A stretch of DNA of 64,000 nt, taken from Eucalyptus grandis. Lineage: Eukaryota; Streptophyta; Magnoliopsida; Myrtales; Myrtaceae. This document shows, piece by piece, positions 55,912-64,000 of this stretch (position 1 is its first letter; each line of letters opens with the position of its first letter). Made by a program: the position numbers and the translations under genes. The notes below the pieces were generated by a model. That model ran no database searches and was not told the DNA's origin. It was given only the letters and a program-made list of their open reading frames with translations. Location: positions 8,695,501 to 8,759,500 of the forward strand of contig NC_052619.1 in NCBI RefSeq assembly GCF_016545825.1. The letters run 5' to 3'.

Positions 55912-56470
55912 TAGTAACATCCCAAATTTTCAATCCTGTTTTCTATTGAATAAATCGGCCATTTCATCGACGCACCTATAGGGCTATTCTCAGAGCTGAT
56001 CACTCTCGAGTTAACTAGTTTATCTGGGGAAGCCATTAAGGAATTTTAACGCAATAGACTTGAGAATTATATCGTAAATCGGCTATTCGGCCATGTCCGT
56101 CTTTAGAGGTCATTACAGCACAATTAAAAATCGATTAGGGATTAGAGATAGGTTGGTTCGACTGAGATGTGTGGCTAATCGTGGATGACACCACTAAATT
56201 GGAAAATTCTCGTCAGTCGGTACTATACTGATTTTCCTATTGTTTTGGTATCTTATATCGGTATTTGAATTCTCGAGATTTTCACGACAACCGAGAGTCG
56301 CCAATGTGTCGAGTGGGTTCATTGTGGCTCGAAGAAAATCGACCATGGGTCATTTGCACTAAAAATTTCTGAAAGCTACCCGGTAGCCTAGGTCACGCTA
56401 AAATTGTGCCGAATTGAAATTAACCGCGAATTTAAGTCCGATTTCAAAAATTGAAAGTTACTCATCCGTG
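55912..56470 (+). repeat. Family B 3' LTR, 5' part only
   Basis: TAGTAACATCCC (degenerate TGTGACATCCC), collinear with the first ~550 bp of 47922 and 36605 ('caatcctgttttctattgaataaatcg...'). Similarity stops at about 56470, where an oppositely oriented LTR fragment begins. Confidence 0.78.
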
Positions 56471-56514
56471 ACAAATTAACCGTAAATAGTAATTTGTGAA
56501 AAGTGTCGCGTCGC

Positions 56515-58389
56515 GTGAACAATAAATTTCCAGAATTAAATAAATAATAAACTCAACTCAGAAATTAAACAAAACATTAATTAAAACAAACAAACAATTA
56601 ATTAAGCAAAACAAGCTTAATTAAACACATAAGCACAATTAAGCAAATATATCAAGATTAAGCTAAAATAATCTAATCCATCCATCTAACCACCTATCTT
56701 AGGGCTAATACAACTTAATTAAATATACTAAACTAGAATTAAATCTAACTAAACCAACCCTAAGCAAGTTTAGGCACTAATCGAAGGATTAAGAGCTAAA
56801 CTCACCCGTTAAGTGGGCCGGAGGCACCAACGCGGCGGCGACGATGGTGGCTACGCACCGGGACCTCTACAACAATGATCCAAGGTGGTTCGAAGCTCAA
56901 CACCGCAACCACAGCTCGGACTCCCACTGAAAACACTGAAAAACAGCCCTACCGGAGGAGAAACTAAGTTGAACGGCTTGGCCGGATCTCCGGCGAGGGG
57001 GTTGGTCGGCAATTAGAGGCTCCCAGGGGTCTTGGGGATCTTGCTAGACGTTGGAATGGGCAAAGGAACAGCTGGAATAGAACAAAACGGGCTGCAAAGT
57101 TGAAACAGGTGAACCAGGGCGGAACCAGGCGGTCCGGCGACCAGTATCTTCGCGCCATCATACGGGACGGCCAGAGCATCGTTCCGGCAATCGGTGCGAC
57201 TAGTTGGAATGGCACGGATGTCTTCTTCGCGATGGTGGGTGGAGCGTAAGCTAATTAATCGGGAAGGCAACTTTTAACTCGAATCTTGATGAAAGGTCTT
57301 TGGAGCGAAGCTGTCCCGAGCAGTTGGACTGCCGGCGCTTCTGGCCGGCTGACGAGTCAAACGACGGCTTTGATCGGCAAACGGCTGAATCCAGGCGGAC
57401 GATGTGGATCTCCTGAAGACAATGGTGGGTGGCACGGCGGCTAATTCATCCGGGAAGCTAACAATTAACTCAGCTCTTTAGAGGAAGGTCTGCCGGAGCA
57501 GAAACCAGAAGAAAGGGAGAATGAAGGAGAGAGGAGCTCGCTGAGAGAGGGCTGAATGAGGGGAGAGAGAGAGTGATGTGAGGACAGTCAAGGCCTCATC
57601 AAAGCCATTGAAGGCTTGCTTCAAGTCCCCATACAAAGTGACATCATCTTTTCTCTCTTCCTTTGCCTTATCCACATGCTTTTAGGGGCAATTTGGTCAT
57701 TTCCACCTTGCACAAATTACACATCTGACCTTGGGCTGAAATTGGTGGATGGGCCTAAGGATTGGGCTAGGTCATGAAAAGGAATGGGCTTGGGAATTGG
57801 TTGGGCTTGAAATGACCAAGAATTGGCCAATAGGCTTAAAAGATGAATAGTTGGTTTGGGCCCAATGGGCTCATTTGATGTCTTTGGGCCCATTATAGTG
57901 GTTGTCCACCTTTGGCCTAAGGCCCACACTGACTTGGCGCCCACATCTTCACGGGCTCGCTTCCTTGGTCTAAAAACCCATTTTCCAATTGCTCGGCTTA
58001 ACTGGCTCTATCGACTGTTTGATGTAGCTTCATCCAAAGTCTATCTCGGACGTTCCCGATAATTCAAAGTCCAATCCTAAGTTCTCTAGCCATGTCAATT
58101 TCGCCAAATGCCATCTCAAGTACAACTCAGACTGATGAGCTGTTTTGAGGATTCACGAGTAACCGACTTGTGCCAAACCATGTTCAAGACATCTCGACGC
58201 ATGGACGTCCTTGACTGCATGAAATTATGGAGGATAGATTCTTATTTCAAAGTACACGATCACTGAGGATTGATATAGGGTCGTTCGCAGGTTCGATAAC
58301 GGTAAACGGAATCACCCGTCGTTCCATTATGTTATGTCCGCAAATCGACTTCTAGTCATCCTTAGAATCAGCCTGCCTATCTACAAGAT
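56515..58389 (-). mobile_element. LTR fragment related to family B (minus)
   Basis: On the minus strand it shows the family B leader order: GC-rich leader (56815-57480), then CGGCCCACTTAACG and GGTGAGTTTAG at about 56795, then AT-rich sequence. Its 5' end is cut by the Ogre-like element at 58390. A segment of about 180 bp is tandemly duplicated (57130-57290 and 57340-57490: 'acaatggtgggtgg', 'aattaactc'). Confidence 0.55.
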
Positions 58390-61046
58390 TGTTGACACCT
58401 AATTTTGGAAAAATAAAATTGCATTTTGAACAAATAAAAAGAAAAAAATGAAAATTGGGGAAATTGATTTGATTGATTATGCATGGAAATTTGAAATTCG
58501 ATGGATATTTAGATTTTGATAAATGCAGAAGCAATTAAAGACCAAGTGAACAAAGGGCAAGGATTTTGATAAAATGGAAGGAATCGGTGCAAGATCGAGC
58601 TTATTGCGAAATCATGCTCCAATTTGCAGCAGTGATTTAATATGACAGAAGATGGAAACTCGAAAGTTGCCATGGAGACCGGCCGTCTAGAAATCATTAT
58701 AAAATAAGTCGATCCGTACGGATGCGAGGGGAGCGAATTCAGAAAAATTTTCAGAGCAAAGAAAAATCGAGAGAAAAATTCATGAGGAAAAATAGGGAGA
58801 GAATTCGTACGGAGGGGTCCTTTTCTATTTTCATTTTTCCTTTTTGCATGAGTCAAAGTCCACAAAAAGTGAGTTTTTGTTTCTGCAAAAGGGACAAAGA
58901 GAGACGTCGTGTGAGGAGACAAAAAAAAAAAGAAAAGAAAAAAAGAAAAGCAGCAAGCGGATCGTCTTCCTCGCGCACGGTCTCCTTCGCCCCTCTGCGC
59001 CTTCCGCCCGCGAGCATTGCGACAAGATCGCCCACGCCCGAACCGAGCCGTCGATCACCGTTGCTCCGCCGGTGCCTCACGAGCCCCCTCTCGCTCCACC
59101 GCCGCTCCGCTCCGCCTGTGAGCGGGAACCCGGTCGCGGCGATCCGCGAGCTCGGCGCTTGAAGCCGTACCGCCACTCGTAGCCCATCCCTCGCTGGTCA
59201 CCACCGCTGCAACCGAGTAGCATCTCCGCCACTGCGCCTCTCCCCCACCCGGTCATCTCCGCTACCCGGATCGACGCCCATCGCCGCGCCTGCACCCGTC
59301 ACCTCCGCTGCCCGGCCGACGCCGGAGCTCGAAGCCGCCGCTCCCGACCTCGCCGCGCCCCGCTGCGCCGCTCGCCTCGGCCCTAGCACCCGGTGCCTTC
59401 GCCGCCCGTCTCCGCTCACCGGACGCCGCGCCTGCACACCCGACCGCTGCGCCTCGGTGACTCACGACTCGGTGACCCAACGCTACCTTGCCTACCGCTC
59501 ACCCACGCCGGTACGCGACCCACCTCCGTCGGTCTCTACCAGCCTCCGCCCAGCAGCATCGACGCCGCCACCGCGCCCACTCGCCCATCGATGCTGCTGG
59601 TTTGCTCACCAATCACGCTGCATCTTTCCTGTTTTAGGTAGCTTATTTTTACTTTTTTTTTTAATTTTTCATGTTATTTTTATATTTATTTTGTTTGATA
59701 GCCTTTTTAGTTTAGCTATTTAAGTTGTAATATTGAATGTTAGTCTTCGTGAATTTTGTAGGCATTATCCGTAGGGATTTTGTTCGGAATTATTGTAATT
59801 ATTAATTTAATCCGAGAGACATCGGATTATTTTTTTAATTATATTAATTTTTGGGCTCTTTTGGTAGAATTTTAATTGTTAAATCATTATAATTATTAAT
59901 TTGATCCGTAAGATTTCGGATTAGATTTTTAATTATTTTGATCTCTTTTGTCGCGATAATTAGGGTTAGGATAATCGTTAATTTGACATGTGAGACAACA
60001 GGTTATTTTTTCGATTATTTTAATCCTTTATTTTGTTGATAGTTTAGATTTAATATTTATTTAATAATTACTTATCTTTTAAAAAAACTAAAAAATGGAA
60101 AATAAAAAAAAAATCAAAATCTTGCACGAGCATATAGGTTTAGTAAATCAGACATGTAGGTTTAGTAAATTAGAATTTTCTTAGGATTACATTTTTAGGG
60201 TTGCATTTTTAGAAATAGGTTAGGTTGGACCTAAATTAGTTTTAGATAATGTTCGCACATTTTAATTATCTTATTTTTCAAAAAATAGTTTTCTAAGATA
60301 TGATAGGGTTTAATCCAAATTAATCCCTAGAATAAATTAGAAAATTATCCATTTTTAGATAGTTTAATTAGGGTTTTTATTGATTCTGAATTTCAATAAA
60401 AAATACAAAAATACTATATGCATGTTAACTAGTTCGCATAATATGATCATTTAATCATAATTTGTTCATTAGTGAAGTTAGGTCATGAGGTGCATAATAA
60501 CTAGTTTGCATAATAGGCCCATTTAATTAAAATTTGCATATTAATAAGATTAAGTCATTTAGTTAAAAAATGCATTTTTATAAAAGAATTCTAATTTTCA
60601 AGAAAACCCAAAAAAAAAAAAAAAAATTGTTTGCTTTGTGTGATGCAATTTATTTATTGAATGTTTGAGCATTTGTGTGATCAACCCATTGCATGATAGT
60701 AATTTAGGTTAAAAGAAATCCAAGTTGCCTGCAAAAAACATTTTTGAAATTAAAAAGAAATGGTACCGAAAGGACATTAGAGGAATCTAGTGTAACCAAG
60801 TCCCCGTACCTTTAGTCTCTGGTTTGTAGGAGTAAAATAATCCTCCCATTATTTTACTTAGGTGTCTAATCAACCTACCATAAACCGATTAGTGGCGACT
60901 CCTAGTTAATAATCTTTTGCATGTTAAATATTTGAATCTTAAGTCGCGAATTGGTATGGGCTTGGGAGAGCCCGAGCTAAGTTTAAAGACTTAGTAGTCC
61001 ATTAATCTAGTTTTAGGTGGTGCACCCGAAAAATAGGTCGCGAACA
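58390..61046 (+). mobile_element. Ogre/Tat-like copy 2, 5' LTR
   Basis: 2657 bp, TGTTGACACCTAATTTTGG ... GGTCGCGAACA, followed three bases later by the primer site. A TATA-like motif is at 58698. A GC-rich segment (58960-59620) follows, then AT-rich sequence. It matches in inverted orientation the three LTR pieces of copy 1. The ORFs in the GC-rich part are open in many frames on both strands and are not called. The flanking AAGAT (58385-58389) would be the target duplication; its partner is beyond the window. Confidence 0.85.
58698..58706 (+). promoter_or_regulatory. Ogre-like LTR TATA box
   Basis: TATAAAATA about 310 bp into the LTR, matching the TATA box of copy 1 at 15408-15420. Confidence 0.55.
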
Positions 61047-61049
61047 ACT

Positions 61050-61068
61050 TGGCGACTCCGCTGGGGAT
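61050..61068 (+). other. Primer binding site, tRNA-Arg
   Basis: TGGCGACTCCGCTGGGGAT, complementary over 19 bases to the CCA-tailed 3' end of plant tRNA-Arg(ACG) as I recall it. tRNA-Arg priming is characteristic of the Ogre/Tat group. Confidence 0.85.
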
Positions 61069-62072
61069 TAGTGTAAAAACACTTAGTGGACTTAGGCCAA
61101 TTTTTCTTTTTCTTTTAAAAATGTTTTTGTTTGGCAGCGAGGATCCCAGGTACATCCCTAACATTTCTAAGGTGTTAAATGTTCTTGCAGATGGGAGGTA
61201 TAAGGGGAGTAGTCTATGCTAACCTTTGTCTTGCAGGTTGGAGTATGGGATTAATGATTTATTTTTCCATGATTAGAAACGTTGTTTGCATTTAAACTGT
61301 TATGCATGTTTTATTGCTTTAGCACTACACTATTGCACACACAACCTGTGGCCAGACCTGGGCTGCGCTAGGATTTCTAGGATGGTGTTGAGAAGGATAC
61401 TTCCTCCAAAGCAAGATTGCTATGTAGAGGTTGACCTTCTCTTCCCCGAAAGTCTTTTCATGGTGTCGAATGTGTTTGTCCATATTCGCGAGACTGCGTG
61501 ACTATTGGACATTCCATTCGACTGAGCCGAAGTTAGGGGGACCTGACACGTTAATGCGAGACTACAACGGTCAGATCATCCTCTTAGCTCCACTTTGTTA
61601 AGCCATCTAGATAGAAATTGAGCCTCACATTTCATGTCCATGTCTATGAGATTGCCGTTGATTTTCTTTGGTGAAGGAAGTCTTCTATCCCTATACCATG
61701 CAATTTATTTTGTCGTATTCTTGGGTCAGTCCATGACAATCTAGGTCAATCATTGATTTGATTCATTTGTCAGTTGGAAATGAAATGAGAAATTGCTAGG
61801 GAATGATGCATTTGAAAAAAAAATAAAAAATAAAAAAACTTTGGAGAATTTGTTTTTTTTTTTGGTAAAAAAACTTTGGAGAATTTGTTTTTACATCATG
61901 TCTAGAAAATTTGGTTTTACTAGGATATCCATTTTTTAGGAAATTCCCTTCTTGCATAGACTTTTCATGAATAAATGAAAAAAATAAAATAAAATAAATC
62001 GATTAGATCATTGTCATGGATTGACTCTCCATTTACACCTCATGCTTACATGTTCCTGTTTATTTCCTTTAG
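61069..62072 (+). other. Ogre-like leader
   Basis: About 1 kb between primer site and first ORF, matching 1-1205 in inverted orientation. No gene. A short ORF at 61286-61501 is leader sequence. Confidence 0.65.
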
Positions 62073-62453
62073 GTGATTATGGAGCGATCTCGCTCACCCA
62101 TCCGTACACGGCCGAGAGCTAAAATGGCGGATCAAAATGAGGTGCTAGACCGTATCATTGTCAATATAAACAAACAAATTGTGTACCTCCAAAGTCAAGT
62201 CGATGAATTGTTTGCTACTGTGGCTTGTCTCATCAAGCAAAAGGGCTGTGATGACATAGGTACTCTATCTTCAGTGAGAAACTACGACTCGAAGAAGAGA
62301 GCCAAGAGGACTTTCGAACCGTCCTATTTTCCTAACGTAGCTGAATTTGATGCCACTATGAAGAGACTAGTGACATATCTAGAAGGAATAATCTCTGACC
62401 TAGAGGATTTGCATCACAAGATCAAGGAGGGTGAAGAACTCAAGCACACATGA
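62073..62453 (+). CDS. Short gag-like ORF of Ogre-like copy 2 (126 aa)
   Basis: Starts MIMERSRSPIRTRPRAKMAD: a basic Arg/Ser-rich start, then an ADQNEVLDRI region and probable coiled coil (INKQIVYLQSQVDELF), a KKRAKR basic patch, and a second helical region (FDATMKRLVTYLEGIISDLE). It ends at 62453. The matching ORF of copy 1 is broken (1-233, minus). At 126 residues it is much shorter than a full Gag and no zinc knuckle or protease follows in the remaining 1.5 kb, so it may be the ORF1 of an Ogre-type element or the truncated gag of a non-autonomous derivative. Confidence 0.55.
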   Translation: MIMERSRSPIRTRPRAKMADQNEVLDRIIVNINKQIVYLQSQVDELFATVACLIKQKGCDDIGTLSSVRNYDSKKRAKRTFEPSYFPNVAEFDATMKRLVTYLEGIISDLEDLHHKIKEGEELKHT

Positions 62454-64000
62454 TTCATGATCCTAAGTAGTTCGCTTTCCTTATTTAATTAGGGGCATGT
62501 TCAGTTGCACTTTCCCCTGCGTGGGAATTCTTATTGCTTTTTAGAGATTGGTAAAAATTTCTCCTGTTTTGCTTTAGTGCTTGAATATAACATTTTTCAT
62601 TCCAATAAATGTAATTTGATTGATGAATATCAATAAAATTACAAGTTTTGTTTTGAGGACATGATGGGGTATGCCAAACCAATCCGGTGACAATATCCAA
62701 CAATGAAAAGAAAATATCATCCAAGGAGAATTCTGAGGACCGGGCTTCTTCATGCTTTCTCATCCAAAAAAATCCAAAAAAAAAAAAAAAATTACTTTTG
62801 AAGCCATTTCCAAAAGCATGCATTAGGTTAGCACTTTTTAATTTTCTGACTCATTTACTTCATGTTTCAGAACATTACTTTTTTGGTTTGATGAGAAGGC
62901 ATCTGAAAAGGCACATTAGGTTGCAATGATAGATCAATTGGCTCAACTATTACTCAACAAATGTCGAATTGGGAGCACTACAGATTCTAGTAGTGACATG
63001 ACTGAGATAAAATGAATGTGCAATTTGAATTCACCTTGATGTTGCATAGTATCCTATTCATGCACATTCTCTTGTGCAGGGGCAAAAGCGGATAGGGACA
63101 ATCCAAAGATATCAACTGCCGAGGCAATCCCATTGTAGATGAATCCTTGAATGAATGCTTAAAATCATTTTGCAGTGTGGAAAACTATTTGTTTTGGAGT
63201 TGATAATTTTTCATGCCTAAAGCTGTTGAGCTCTTTTTTAAAAAAAAAAAAAGGATTTTGCATGATGACTTTTAGCCACCAATTCCACTAAAGAACATCA
63301 AGATGGACTAATTTAATGAATGATGTGGAATTGATTGAGCATACTAAATGAGACGAGTCGGGATGATGAAAGGCAAACCTTATCCTATACACAGTCCCCT
63401 ACTCATACACTTGTGAGATGAGTGTAGGAAGGTTCATATACACAAGGTAAAGAGTTCTCTCGCAAAAGGTACGGCAACCGAAATAATGAGAGGCAGTTCA
63501 TTTCTTTATCCCAAACACTACAGGTGATCCATTGCTTAACCCTTTTGAGCCCATACACTTATGGATATTCTTTTCAAATTACCTCTATCAAGAATCACCC
63601 CACATTGGGGCAAAGGGGAGATAAAATGGCATCATGAGGTGAGGAAAACTAATTGAAATTTTCTTGCTCTCACTTGTATCAATCTTCAAGTCGTGCTATT
63701 GCATTGAATTCATGTGTTAACTTAAGTGCCTTAGAATGACGAAGAGCATTTCTTTCTCTATCCTACATATTTATACCATTTGCATAGCCCACTTGAGCCT
63801 ACAATTTCATTTTTTTAAACCCAATTGATGATCATCCCCCACACTGGGGCAAGGCAAAAGGCAGATGAAGACTCTTGAAAAGTTCGAGTGTCATTCAAAG
63901 TGTAATTGCTTGACGCATGCATTATGCGCAAGAATTGAATTCAAAATAGAACTAAGGGGCATGAAAAAACAGTGTGCCTGGTAAAAGTAAGGCCGATGCC
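62454..64000 (+). mobile_element. Ogre-like copy 2 internal, non-coding
   Basis: No coding domain was seen. It has AT-rich sequence with two similar spaced segments 'ccccacattggggcaaaggg' (63600) and 'cccccacactggggcaaggc' (63837), each preceded by a 'ttgagcc...' stretch and followed by 'gaa/agatgaa'. Such non-coding internals are common in large non-autonomous (LARD-type) derivatives. It continues beyond the window. Confidence 0.5.

Larger units (their letters stand above)
47922..56470 (+). mobile_element. Broken family B Ty3/gypsy element
   Basis: Plus-strand remains: a truncated 5' LTR from 47922 (TGTGACATCCC), then LTR-derived sequence running, without the LTR 3' end, primer site, gag, protease or RT, into an integrase relic (about 54400-55859), a polypurine tract (55901-55911) and the start of a 3' LTR (55912 to about 56470). 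A solo LTR of family A is nested at 50198-53862. A large internal deletion explains the missing genes. Confidence 0.8.

Noticed and set aside
58722..59641. Several overlapping ORFs on both strands in the GC-rich LTR part
   Set aside because: Open frames occur in most frames at once, as GC-rich sequence without stops gives; there is no consistent domain and copy 1 does not keep the frames.
61050..61068. tRNA-Arg-like sequence as a tRNA gene
   Set aside because: Only the 3' 19 bases are matched, on the opposite strand and next to an LTR end; it is a primer binding site.

Overview
This is a repeat-dense plant nuclear window with very little host coding sequence. Introns with GT-AG borders, TATA-containing LTRs, a tRNA-iMet-primed copia element and a tRNA-Arg-primed Ogre/Tat-like element all point to a flowering plant. 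A woody eudicot, perhaps Myrtaceae, is a guess from the style of the repeats. No rRNA, tRNA gene, CRISPR array or bacterial-type operon was seen.

Layout. (1) Positions 1-29438 are one Ogre/Tat-like 5' LTR plus the start of its internal region, on the minus strand. The LTR is split into three pieces (1228-3253, 14964-15579, 29115-29438) by two later insertions, each with a perfect 5-bp target duplication. The first is an 11.7-kb Sire-type Ty1/copia element (3254-14958, GTTGG), which itself carries a 2.0-kb hAT element (6796-8792, 8-bp duplication). The second is a 13.5-kb Ty3/gypsy Tekay/Del-like element (15580-29109, ATGTG; 'family A'), whose 3' LTR carries a further solo LTR of the same family (16524-19512, ACACA). 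(2) Positions 29439-31872 hold a diverged tandem duplication of unidentified exon-like sequence. (3) Positions 31878-35531 are a family A solo LTR. (4) Positions 36491-42912 are a minus-strand class 3 lipase gene relic; a family B solo LTR (36605-39987) sits inside its terminal coding exon. (5) Positions 43533-46995 are a second family B solo LTR. (6) Positions 47922-56470 are a broken family B element: a truncated LTR, an integrase relic and a partial 3' LTR. A family A solo LTR (50198-53862) is nested in it. (7) About 56515-58389 is another LTR fragment. (8) Positions 58390-64000 are a second Ogre/Tat-like copy, on the plus strand, with a tRNA-Arg primer site and a short gag-like ORF.

The most interesting signal lies inside the LTRs. 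Four family A LTRs share a collinear reading frame of about 83 codons in their 3' part. Between the two plus-strand copies I counted 20 synonymous against 9 amino-acid-changing codons over the first 47, so the frame looks to have been kept as protein. In family A the ORF follows a GT-AG intron of about 110 bp with a CCCC-TTTT-GGGG hairpin near its 3' end. Family B LTRs have a matching 118-123-bp intron, a 17-18-nt putative microexon before it and an ORF starting MAAPP after it. Together with an upstream TATA box and AT-rich minisatellites, each LTR looks like a small spliced gene. I know of no description of this, but I could not search.
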